Positions 54,332-62,767 of a stretch of DNA of 64,000 bases are shown here, piece after piece. Position numbers and translations under genes: made by a program. The stretch spans positions 2,404,501 to 2,468,500 of the forward strand of contig NC_087191.1 in the NCBI RefSeq assembly GCF_035594125.1, in the 5' to 3' direction. Position 1 is the first letter of the stretch. Each line of letters starts with the position of its first letter. The notes beneath the pieces are model-generated. The model had not been told where the DNA came from. It saw only the letters and a list, made by a program, of their open reading frames with translations, and searched no databases. This DNA comes from Scylla paramamosain (lineage: Eukaryota; Arthropoda; Malacostraca; Decapoda; Portunidae).

Positions 54332-54390
54332 CTGCCAGAGAAAAGCTTTTTTAACCTCACTGCCTGCCAGGGAAGAGCTTTTTTAATTTC
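54331..54390 (-). promoter_or_regulatory. Duplicated splice-acceptor-like segment
   Basis: Two tandem near-copies of about 28 bp on the plus strand (CCTGCCAGAGAAAAGC at 54,331 and CCTGCCAGGGAAGAGC at 54,363, both followed by TTTTTTAA). Read on the minus strand each gives a pyrimidine-rich run ending CTGGCAG. The second copy is 32 bp upstream of the exon's acceptor, so two competing 3' splice sites are possible; using the outer one would shift the frame and change the exon start. Confidence 0.4.
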
Positions 54391-55112
54391 CATTTTAATC
54401 TTACATGATTAAGGTCATAATTTATGATTAATAGTTATACCATCATCTGTATATCTAGCCTGGAGGTTGAGATGTGATGGAATGATTCCAAATGTGAATG
54501 TATACCATATTAAATCCTTGTCTCTACTTTCCTCCAAATGAGATCCATGGGCCTTGTAAAAAAAAGTTGGGAGTCCAATCTTTTAAAACTAGTAACTCTA
54601 ATATTAGAGATTTGAGAGACAGAATGAAGCATAATTAAAGCTTTGATAAGCATTTATAAATCTGTACATTCTTTCAATTTTTTTTCACCATTTTTGAATG
54701 GCATATTGGAGTGATTTGAGTCAGAAATAACAATTTTGAACACTTTTGTTTCTATTTGTTGGTAATGTGTAATACCACTGATGAGAGACAAACTTTGTGC
54801 TTGGAAGGAAAGAACTGACACCCTTGCTCTATAAATTCTGCTTTACTGCATGCCACAAGTTTTATAATTTATATCAGAACTATTTCTAGACTAACCACTT
54901 CATAAGCATAATCATTTTGTCATCACAGTTTTCACTATGCTGCCTTATCACCATTGTGCTACAGTGATCTCAGATGCTTCTGATTTCATAATGAAAGTTA
55001 GGGTTCACTTTAAAACCAGTTGACAACTGATAGTCTAAATTCCAATCCAAGAAATGAATTTTGTATCATAAATGAATGAAAGTGCTTGATTGTTCTACAA
55101 GTTTGGTGAGGA
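54391..55112. other. Intron-like or intergenic sequence, no gene seen
   Basis: AT-rich, with stops in all frames. No recognisable exon, RNA gene or mobile element was found before the LINE begins near 55,113. Confidence 0.5.
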
Positions 55113-55343
55113 TTGAGGTTGCTGGTTAGTTCTGGGGAGCAGATTAGTAAAATTCTGAAGAAGTATTTTTTAACTGTCTTCACCCAGGAAAACATGCAGG
55201 AAATGCTGGATAGTGAGATTTTTAGAGCAGAAGAGAATGAGAAGCTGAAAGATATTACCATAATTAAGGAGATAGTGGAACAGGTGATAGATAGGCTAAG
55301 AAAGTTCAAGACACCAAGACCAGATGAAATATATCCCAGAGTA
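55113..55343 (+). pseudogene. LINE-B ORF2, part before the PLE insertion
   Basis: This is the linker and N-terminal RT region: 'FLTVFTQENMQEMLDSEI', 'EIVEQVIDRLRKFKTPRPDE' and then 'YPRV', at which the frame is cut by the PLE. The matching part in LINE-A (26.9-27.1 kb) carries similar wording, with more stops. Confidence 0.83.
55331..55343 (+). repeat. Target-site duplication, left copy (PLE insert)
   Basis: ATATCCCAGAGTA, repeated exactly at 57,014-57,026. Both copies lie in the LINE-B reading frame. Confidence 0.92.
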
Positions 55344-55394
55344 GTTGGGTTTAGGAAGGGGGATAAAAACCCAGGGAGGAGTTAGGATTCTTTT

Positions 55395-55434
55395 AATCTC
55401 TATCGTTTCGGCTGAATAGCCATCCTCAGAGAGA
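55395..55434 (-). ncRNA. Hammerhead-ribozyme-like motif, PLE-2 minus copy
   Basis: On the minus strand the order is TCTCT, CTGAGGA (matches CUGANGA), TGGCTATTCAGCC (a 4-bp GGCT/AGCC hairpin), GAAAC, GAT, AGAGATT. TCTCT and AGAGA pair as stem I. Compared with the plus copy, GTT has become GAT, which breaks the short AAC/GTT stem III, so this copy is likely weaker. Confidence 0.6.
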
Positions 55435-55704
55435 CTGATTTACATGAGTGAAAACACACTATTTATAACAACATACAAAATTTTCTCATTTGACATTCGT
55501 ACAGAGTATTGCCATCCTGGCGTGTACCTCACCTAATTTTATTTTCCTAGTCAGTGGCATTATCCGCCTACATGACGAGCCTTTACTGGGGATTTTCCTT
55601 GTACCTGACCTGAGGGTCAATCTGGCGGAATTACCCACCCACCTGATAAAACCTTCTCTGTGGTTAATGACTTCCCTAGTTGTTATGAGGGCTGCCTCTA
55701 TAGC

Positions 55705-56320
55705 TTATCTCATTCTTTTCTTCAATCCAACTTTAATTTCTTTAGCCTCTTCCCATTTTGGTAGGTGTTTACATTTTTCTATGTGCAATACAAGGGAGTT
55801 TGATGTGTTGTGTTTTAAAACATCTTTCCTATGCTCTGCTATTCTTGTTTTAAGTCCCCTGCCTGTTTCTCCTATGTACTGCTTTGTACAACCTTTGCAT
55901 GGTATGCTGTACACTACGCTGTTATTATTAACAAGTCCGGTCTCTTTAGTCCTCGTTAGCTCACCAATTTTCTCTCCCGCTAATGTTGCTATTTTTAATC
56001 CTGTTCTAGACAAATATTTATTAATTATGGAAGCCTTGTCCGAATTTGATACACATATATACCTCTCTCTTTCGCTGGTTGTACAGGGATCTTTATTCTC
56101 TTTGTTTTCAGTTGTTATTTTCTTTGCCTTATTCTTAAGCCTAACAAGAAGCCCTTCAGGATAACCCAGCTTTTTGAAAGTTGATATGATATATTGTATT
56201 TCTTGCTCTAGGAAGTTGTTGTTGCAAATTCTGAATGCTCTTAAGTAAAAAACAATAATCACACCAGATTTGACTCTCATGCTGTGGGCTAAAAGGTAGT
56301 GAATGAAATCGTCCTTATTG
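55705..56320 (-). pseudogene. PLE-2 minus copy: RT tail plus GIY-YIG endonuclease, 5' truncated
   Basis: Open frame of about 200 codons. It begins with the last part of the RT ('DDFIHYLLAHSMRVKSG' and 'FLRAFRICNNNFLEQEI', then 'KLGYPEGLL'), then a linker rich in Lys and Glu. The GIY-YIG domain follows: 'VVYSIPCKGCTKQYIGET' (YSIPC and YIG core with the two Cys typical of PLEs), 'RGLKTRIAEHRKDV' (catalytic Arg and the EH pair) and 'SLVLHIEKCKHLPKWEEAKEI'. The nuclease cuts target DNA in Penelope-type retroelements. The frame ends at 55,705 after 'KKRMR', earlier than in some family members. The catalytic RT core is absent, so the copy cannot move by itself. Confidence 0.88.
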
Positions 56321-56323
56321 GAC

Positions 56324-56630
56324 GTCTAGAACAGGATTAAAAATAGCAACATTAGCGGGAGAGAAAATTGGTGAGCTAACGAGGACTAAAGAGACCGGAC
56401 TTGTTAATAATAACAGCGTAGTGTACAGCATACCATGCAAAGGTTGTACAAAGCAGTACATAGGAGAAACAGGCAGGGGACTTAAAACAAGAATAGCAGA
56501 GCATAGGAAAGATGTTTTAAAACACAACACATCAAACTCCCTTGTATTGCACATAGAAAAATGTAAACACCTACCAAAATGGGAAGAGGCTAAAGAAATT
56601 AAAGTTGGATTGAAGAAAAGAATGAGATAA
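56324..56630 (+). pseudogene. PLE-2 plus copy: GIY-YIG endonuclease domain, 5' truncated
   Basis: Identical to the C-terminal part of the minus copy from about 'TGLKIATLAGEKIGELTRT' to the stop after 'KKRMR'. It carries the same YSIPC, YIGET, Arg and EH motifs. It has no RT region at all. The first base of homology, at 'GTCTAGAACAGG', is the truncation point. It has no start of its own. Confidence 0.88.
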
Positions 56631-56900
56631 GCTATAGAGGCAGCCCTCATAACAACTAGGGAAGTCATTAACCACAGAGAAGGTTTTATCAGGTGGGTGG
56701 GTAATTCCGCCAGATTGACCCTCAGGTCAGGTACAAGGAAAATCCCCAGTAAAGGCTCGTCATGTAGGCGGATAATGCCACTGACTAGGAAAATAAAATT
56801 AGGTGAGGTACACGCCAGGATGGCAATACTCTGTACGAATGTCAAATGAGAAAATTTTGTATGTTGTTATAAATAGTGTGTTTTCACTCATGTAAATCAG

Positions 56901-56940
56901 TCTCTCTGAGGATGGCTATTCAGCCGAAACGTTAGAGATT
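56901..56940 (+). ncRNA. Hammerhead-ribozyme-like motif, PLE-2 plus copy
   Basis: TCTCT (56,901-56,905), box CTGAGGA (56,906-56,912), stem II GGCT-ATTC-AGCC (56,914-56,925), box GAAAC (56,926-56,930), GTT, then AGAGATT (56,934-56,940) pairing back to TCTCT. This is a type I layout with an almost loop-free stem III (AAC/GTT), as described for Penelope-like elements, where two motifs are thought to pair as a dimer. One extra base (T56,913) lies between the first box and stem II, so activity is uncertain. It sits about 270 bp after the ORF stop. Confidence 0.65.
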
Positions 56941-57013
56941 AAAAGAATCCTAACTCCTCCCTGGGTTTTTATCCCTCTTCCTAAACCCAACTACTTGTCA
57001 ACATGAACAGTTC

Positions 57014-57026
57014 ATATCCCAGAGTA
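57014..57026 (+). repeat. Target-site duplication, right copy (PLE insert)
   Basis: Exact repeat of ATATCCCAGAGTA from 55,331-55,343. Confidence 0.92.
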
Positions 57027-58390
57027 CTTAAGGAATGCAAAGAAGTTATTAGTGAACTGTTAGTTTCTGCCTTTAGGAAATCACTTGAGATACTGGTAAT
57101 GTGGAGGCAAGTGAATATAGTACCCAGCTTTAAGAAAGCAGATTTAAGCTTAACTTCTGTTGTAGATAAAATAATGAAGTCAGTAATAGTAAAGAACATT
57201 AGGGAACATTTAGACAAACATAACTTGATAAATTGGTCACAGCATAGCTTCACAAAGGGGAAGTCTTACCTGACAAACTTGTCAAGATTTTACTGTAAAG
57301 TTTACAGGGCAGGAGATAATGGTGATAGTTATGACATCCTATATCTGGACTTCTGTGAAGTGTTTGACAAGGTACCCCATCAGAGGCTCCTGAGAAACGT
57401 TAGGGCACACGGAATAGATGGGAAGGTGTTAGGGTGGATAAGGTTGTGGCTAAGTGACAGGCGACAGAGTCGTAATAAACAGCTCTAAATCCGAGTGGGA
57501 TTAAGTAATTAGTGGGGTGCCACAGGGATCAGTATAAGGGCCATTGATGTTTTTAATATACATCAGTGACTTGGATAGTGGAATTGGTTGTGACGTTAGT
57601 AAATTTGAAGATGACACGAAGATAGGTAGATTAATTAGATTAGAATTGGATGCCATCCCCTTGCAGGCAGATTTGGATAGGATGAACGAATGGACAGACA
57701 GATGGCAAATGCAGTTTAATATCAAAAAATGCAAAGTACTTAGCATAAGTAGAGGAAATCCACACAGAAGGTACACAATAAACAATGAACTTCTGGTAAG
57801 TTTAGGGTACAAAAAAGATTTAGAATTTATGGTTAGCTCTAAATTCCATATAAGAAAGCAATGCATGGAGGCCAGAAACAGGGCAAATAGGATATTACGA
57901 TTTATTTTTAAGAGTGTTAAAAGTAGAAGTCCCGAAGTAATATTAAAGTTATATTTGGTGCTGGTCAGACTTCATCTATATTATGCTGTGCAGTTCTGGT
58001 CCCCCATATTACAGGAAGTATATAGGTCTTTTAGAATCAATACAAAGGAGAATGGCTAAAAGGATACAAGGAGTGAGGAGTATTCCTTACAAAGAGAGAT
58101 TGAAGCTGTTAAATTTACATTAAGAGAGATGTAGGTTAAGAGGGGACCTGATAGAAGTCTTTAAATGCTATAAGGGTTACAACACAGGGGATGTAAGCAA
58201 AATTCTTAGGATTAGTAACCAGGATAGAACAACAAATAACAGTTTTAAGCTTGAAAAATTTAGTTTAAAAAAGAGATAGGAAGGAATCAGTTCTCAAATA
58301 GAGTGGTAGATGAATGGAATGGACTCAGTAATCAGGTTGTTGGTGCTGGGTCATTAGGAAGCTTTAAGAGAAAATTAGAGATTTATGGAT
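57014..58390 (+). pseudogene. LINE-B ORF2, part after the PLE insertion (reverse transcriptase)
   Basis: The part resumes with 'YPRVLKECKEVISELL', so the target-site duplication repeats 'YPRV'. RT blocks follow in order: 'WRQVNIVPSFKKAD', 'INWSQHSFTKGKSYLTNL', 'YDILYLDFCEVFDKVPH' and 'LGWIRLWLSDRRQS'. After a stop near 57,486 come 'MMFLIYISDLDSGIG', the catalytic box as 'FEDDT' (usually FADD) and 'WTDRWQMQFNIKKCK'. The C-terminal region ('VRLHLYYAVQFWSP', then frameshifted 'RMAKRIQGVRSIPYKERL') follows. Several stops and a frameshift at about 58,030 make it dead. Confidence 0.88.
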
Positions 58391-58498
58391 GGGGATTGAT
58401 AGGGGGAAATAGGTAAGTATATTTCATACAGGAACTGCCACATGTATGCCTGATGGTTTCTTGCAGCTTCCATTTTTTATGTTCTTATATTCTTATGA

Positions 58499-59345
58499 GT
58501 GTGTATCTTGAACCTGAGATATTGTGCTTGTCTTATTATCACAGGGATATTGATCATAGAAAAGAAACACTCATCTTTTGTACTTACATTTTTTTTTTTT
58601 TTTTTCGTGAATGTGAAAGAAAATGCCCTGACAGAATTAATTTTTCTTTTTAAGGAACATAATGAAAAAAAGTTATATTTGCAATTGTCATGTTTGGAAT
58701 GATTGGGTTAACTATAATTAGCCTTAGTTTGTGTTGGCTACACACACTGGATCATGTGTGTTGCTGCTGTCATTATTAATGAGTGTAATTTCCAGAAATG
58801 TGATTTCAGTACTCTCCTAGCAAGTCAGTTAAACACACATGATTTATTCAAAGCAAAAGACTATTCAGTGTATTTGAAGACTACTTGATATTGATAATAA
58901 AACCCATCTTAATGCTTACTTTTAGTTTTTTTTTTCTGATTTTATTTTCAGACAAGGATATGTTCACATTGTTGTTGTTGTTGTTGAGGAGAAACTGTTG
59001 TTCTTAGTGAGCTATGAAAGCCCTGACCAATTCATAGCTATGAATGTTCCATGGTTCTTAGTTGCGAATGGTTTTGCTTTAAAAAATTACCAGCACTAAG
59101 ATGTTCATAGCCCACTAAGATAAATCTTAGAAGCATCTGGGAATGTGGCTTCTGGCTCCTCAGGGGTATGTTGTTGTCCGTCATAATAATGAAAGGCTTA
59201 TGTGTTGTGTAAAAGTAAAATTAAGATAGCAGCCTGTTATTTATGGATAGCAAGCAGGCTGGAGGGAGGGAGAGTGTGAAGTGTGTGGGTGTCGTGGTGG
59301 GGAAGTGTCTCAGTGTGACACGTGAATTGACAGCACGAGTTGTCA
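58499..59345. other. Intergenic sequence, no gene seen
   Basis: T-rich run near 58,590-58,605 and (TTG)n near 58,970-58,985. A short G-rich, CpG-containing stretch starts near 59,230. No supported gene. Confidence 0.5.
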
Positions 59346-59447
59346 ATGGCTGACTCTTCTCGTGCTGCTGTGGCGAGGGAGTTATTCTCTCTGGCCCCAG
59401 CAACTGATAGCTATCACTCAAGCGTGACAAAAAGGTTCTGTGGATAA
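59346..59447 (+). CDS. Small ORF or possible first coding exon, speculative
   Basis: ATG in a CpG-containing patch opens a 33-codon frame starting 'MADSSRAAVARELFSLAP' and ending TAA. An AAAAAG|GTTCTG site near 59,433 could act as a weak donor, making this a first exon. The local rise in GC and CpG (59,230-59,520) is unlike the neighbouring DNA and is the main reason to list it. No domain or homologue was recognised. Confidence 0.18.
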   Translation: MADSSRAAVARELFSLAPATDSYHSSVTKRFCG

Positions 59448-59639
59448 TTTCACTTGGATGGATTTTGACCCTAATGTGGGGTCCATTCTGATGTCTGCAC
59501 TCTCTCTCGTCACGTTAGGAAGGTTGGGGAAGACAATGCAATAAAATAGTAATTTTGACCACAAGGGCACTTAGATCACTCTGGCTCTGGGAACCTCATA
59601 TAATATCTGATGCAATATGATCATAGGATAGTGCAATTA

Positions 59640-61258
59640 ATATTTTTTTTTCCCCTTTTCCCCCCTTTTTTCTTTTTTTTTTTTTTTACGTAGGAGGGAC
59701 ACTGGACAAGGGCAACAAAAATCCAATAAAAAAAAGCCCACTGTGATGCTAGTTCCAGAAAAGGGTCCAAACCAGTAGTCAAAAATTAAAGGATAAGTGT
59801 CTTGAAACCTCCCTCTTGAAGGAATTCAAGTCATAAGAAGGTGGAAATACAGAAGCAGGTAGGGAGTTCCAGAATTTACCAGAGAAAGGGATGAATGATT
59901 GAGAATACCAGTTAACTCTTGCATTAGAGAGGTGGACAGAATAGGGGTGAGAGAATGAAGAAAGTCTTATGCAGCAAGGCTGCAGGAGGAGGAGAGGCAT
60001 GCAGTTAGCAATATCAGAAGAGCAGCTAGCTTGAAAACTGCAGTAGAAGATAGCTAGAGATACAATATTGCAGCGATGAACAGAGGCTGAAGACAGTCAG
60101 CTGGAAGTGAGGAGTTGATGAGACGAAAAGCTTTTGATTCCACCCTGTCTAGAAGAGCAGTAATAGTAGAACCTCCCAGACGTGTGAAGCATACTCCATA
60201 CATGCACGGATAAGGCCCTTGTACAGAGTTAGCAGTGGGGGGGGGTGAGAAAAACTGGCAGAGATGTCTCAGAACGCCTAACTTCATAGAAACTGTTTTT
60301 AGCTAGAGATGAGATGTAAAGTTTCCAGTTCAGATTATAAGTAAAGGACAGACCGAGGATGTTCAGTGTAGAAGAGGGACAGTTGAGTGTCACTGAAGAA
60401 GAGGGGATAGTTGTCTGGAAGGTTGTGTCGAGTTGATGGATGGAGGAATTGAGTTTTGAGACAATAAAGAATACCAAGTTTGCTCTGCCCCAATCAGAAA
60501 TTTTAGAAAGATCAGAACTCAGGTGTTCTGTGGCTTCCCTGCGTGAAATGTTTACTTCTTGAAGGGTTGGACGTCTATGAAAAGATGTGGAAAAGTGCTG
60601 GATGGTATCATCAGTGTAGGAGTGGATAGGACAAGAAATTTGGTTTAGAAGGTCATTGATGAATAATAAGAAGAGAGTGGGTGCCAGGACAGAATCCTGA
60701 GGAACACCACTGTTAATAGATTTAGGAAAAAAACAGTGACCATCTACCACAGCAGCAACAGAATGGTCAGAAAGGAAACTTGAGATGAAGTTACAGAGAG
60801 AAGGACACAAGCCATAGGAAGGTAGTTTGGAAATCAAAGCTTTGTGCCACACTCTATCAAAAGCTTTTGATATATCCAAGGCAACAGCAAAAGGTTCACC
60901 AAAATCTCTAAAAGAGATGACTGAGACTCAGTAAGGAAACCCAGAAGATCACCAGTAGAGCGGCCTTGACAGAACCCATATGGCAATCAGATAGAAGGTT
61001 GTGAAGTGACAGATGTTTAAGAATCTTCCTCTTGAGGATAGATTCAAAAACTTTAGATAGGCAGGATATTAAAGCAATAGGACGGTAGTTTGAGGGATTA
61101 GAACGGTCTTCCTTTTTAGGAACAGGCTGAATGTAGGCAAACTTCCAGCAAGAAGGAAAGGTAGATGTTGACAGAGTTGAAAGAGTTTGACTAGGCAAGG
61201 TGCAAGCATGGAGGCACAGTTTTGGAGAACAATAGGAGGGATCCCATCAGGCAACCTG
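59640..61258 (-). mobile_element. Jockey-like non-LTR retrotransposon relic (LINE-C)
   Basis: Minus-strand, 5'-truncated LINE with a 3' end at a plus-strand T-rich tract (59,640-59,690, the poly(A) tail read in reverse). It begins at the N-terminal RT region near 61,256 and covers RT to C-terminus. The pattern 'SINSGVPQDSVLAPTLFLLF' with 'FINDLLNQISCPIHSYTDD' marks a LINE type I know from decapod genomes. Confidence 0.83.
59779..61256 (-). pseudogene. LINE-C reverse transcriptase, broken
   Basis: In order: 'MPDGIPPIVLQNCASMLAP', a frame change, 'KFAYIQPVPKKEDRSNPSN' with 'YRPIALISCLSKVFESILK', 'DCHMGSVKAAL' (usually a GF.. motif), a frame change near 60,890, 'MDISKAFDRVWHKALISKL', and 'SGVPQDSVLAPTLFL'. 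The catalytic box is 'SYTDDT' (normally YADD, with both Asp kept). Then comes 'GLSFTYNLNWKLYISSLAK'. After a frameshift near 60,240 the C-terminal part is 'RVNWYSQSFIPFSGKFWNSL'. At least three frameshifts make it inactive. Confidence 0.85.
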
Positions 61259-61439
61259 TCTTTATATACCTTTCAAATCAATAATTAATTAGAAAGTTAT
61301 TATAATATCTGTACCACTATTTCTTACCATAGATAGTATACATTTAGTTCAGATAACACTCCATTCTTGGCATCACACTTATTGAAACATCACACAACAT
61401 CTCTATAATGGTCAGAAACAAGTCCATGTAGCCATGCAC
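61259..61439. other. Short gap between two LINE relics
   Basis: AT-rich, no feature recognised. Confidence 0.5.
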
Positions 61440-62727
61440 AGTGTGCACTGTGTTGTGTATTTACCTAGGTGTAATTTACAGGGCCCGAGCTACACTCATG
61501 TGGTCCCATCTCCATACCTATACATGTCTAATTTTTCCTTTAGTTTGTGTACACTTGTTGCCAAAACTATACATATCTTCTTTTAGTCCATTCCAAACAT
61601 CAGTGTGTCTTTGTGGAAAAATATTCTTTGTGTTGTTTAGACATCTTCTTTTCCCTACTTATGTGAGTGTCCCATTCTACTGTCATGACTGCTTGTCTCT
61701 TTTAGTAATGGTTTTGTCATTACCAACTTCTATTTTGTTTGCCAACTTGTAGATAGTTATCAAATCTCTTTCTCTCCTTTGTTCCAGTATTGGTAAGTCT
61801 ATTTTTTCTAATCTTTCTTCATAACTTAATTCCTCAAATTCTGCCACCATTTTTGTTGCTATTGTTTGTATTCTTCCTAGCTTGTTTACATGCTTCTTAC
61901 ATAGAGACTACACAACTGCTGCATATTCCAATCTAGGTCTTATTATCATAGGGATTATTTTTCTCATCTTACTTTTGTTCATGAGGTGAGAAGCTGTACT
62001 ATGTTTCATAGTAATCTGTAAATGTTCCCCATATTCTACCTATATGCTTCTCTGGTTGGAAGTTATCTGGCTTTACTACTCCTAGATCCTTTTCTTCCTG
62101 GATCCTTTTAATATATTTGTTTTCTACCTTGTATGTCCAATGTGGTCTTCTATTCACTTCTGCACATCTCCATCATATGACATTTGCTTACATCGAATTT
62201 AACTTCCCATTTTTTGGTCCATTCACAAATTTTATTGGTCATTTTGTAGATATTCACAGTTTTTGCAACTTTTTATTTCTTTCTGTAATTTAGCATTATC
62301 TGCAAATAGGCTGTTGCAGCTATCAATTTTTTCAAGAATATCATTTATATAAACAATGAACAATACCATATAGGTGATAGCACTGACCCTTGTGGCACAC
62401 CACTCTTTACTGTTTTCCAAACCAACTTTTCATCATTAGCTACTGTTCTCATTTCTCATCATTTTAAGTAATTTTCCATCCACTTTATACTTGTCCCATG
62501 TAGTCTCTTAATATTTTCAAGTTTCCACATAAGTCTTTCATGGGGGAACCTTGTCAAAAGCTTTTTATCAGATCTAGTTATATACAGTCCACAAATGCTT
62601 CTCTTTCCTACATGATGTCATCACTCTTGAGCTGAAGCTTAATAGATTTGTTACACATGATTTTCTTTTCCTGAAGCCATATTGTTTGTCTGTTATTATT
62701 CCTTCTTTTATAAGAATTCTGCTGCCT

Positions 62728-62728
<1 letters not shown>
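61440..62728 (-). mobile_element. Non-LTR retrotransposon relic, minus strand (LINE-D)
   Basis: A minus-strand RT relic with many stops. The plus-strand text near 61,450-61,510 ('GTGTATTTACCTAGGTGTAA', 'GGGCCCGAGCTACACTC', 'GTGGTCCCATCTCCATA') is the reverse complement of a LINE 3' region common in decapods. The 5' end abuts the TG microsatellite near 62,730, where 'KEGIITDKQYGFRKRKSC' is readable. It lies in the same orientation as LINE-C and 180 bp from it. Confidence 0.75.
61450..62700 (-). pseudogene. LINE-D reverse transcriptase, heavily decayed
   Basis: From the 5' end: 'GIITDKQYGFRKRKSCVTNL' (RT block 4), then disrupted text. The catalytic region reads 'FIVYINDILEKIDSCNSLFA' followed by 'DNAKL' (FADD altered to FADN). 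'WTKKWEVKFDVSKCHMM' lies further on. The clearest open part is 62,232-62,420. The loss of the second catalytic Asp and the frequent stops show it is dead. Confidence 0.75.

Positions 62729-62730
<2 letters not shown>

Positions 62731-62764
<34 letters not shown>
62731..62764 (+). repeat. (GT)n microsatellite, 34 bp
   Basis: Seventeen GT units followed by a G-rich patch GGGGAGGGGGAC. Confidence 0.98.

Positions 62765-62767
<3 letters not shown>

Larger units (their letters stand above)
55341..57013. mobile_element. Head-to-head Penelope-like element pair (PLE-2)
   Basis: Two 5'-truncated copies face away from each other. Inverted arms at 55,341-56,011 and 56,324-56,995 (about 671 bp) appear identical apart from a few bases. 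The 312-bp spacer (56,012-56,323) is extra 5' sequence of the minus copy only. The plus copy has a short 18-bp extension (56,996-57,013) before the target-site duplication. Inverted, truncated tandem copies and a short one-sided extension are known habits of Penelope-like elements. The near identity of the arms and the perfect duplication point to a recent insertion, younger than LINE-B. Confidence 0.9.
55113..58498 (+). mobile_element. CR1/Jockey-like LINE (LINE-B), split by a PLE insertion
   Basis: Same family as LINE-A in the satellite. It is 5' truncated, starting at the linker ('EQISKILKKYF'), and runs through the RT and C-terminal region to a 3' end 'TTTATGTTCTTATATTCTTATG' like that of LINE-A. 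The element is broken at 55,344 by a 1.67-kb PLE insertion and resumes at 57,014. It shares 'GCCTGATGG.TTCTTGCA' upstream of the tail with LINE-A. Unlike LINE-A it keeps the RT region at 57.05-57.44 kb. Confidence 0.88.

Noticed and set aside
55490..56164. A 224-codon hydrophobic frame on the plus strand (and its 176-codon twin on the minus strand of the other arm)
   Set aside because: They are antisense shadows of the PLE GIY-YIG coding region, which has clear motifs on the opposite strand.
59221..59430. A 69-codon minus-strand frame with Pro and Thr
   Set aside because: No splice sites, no domain and no conservation signal; the plus-strand short frame in the same CpG patch is at least as likely, and both may be chance.
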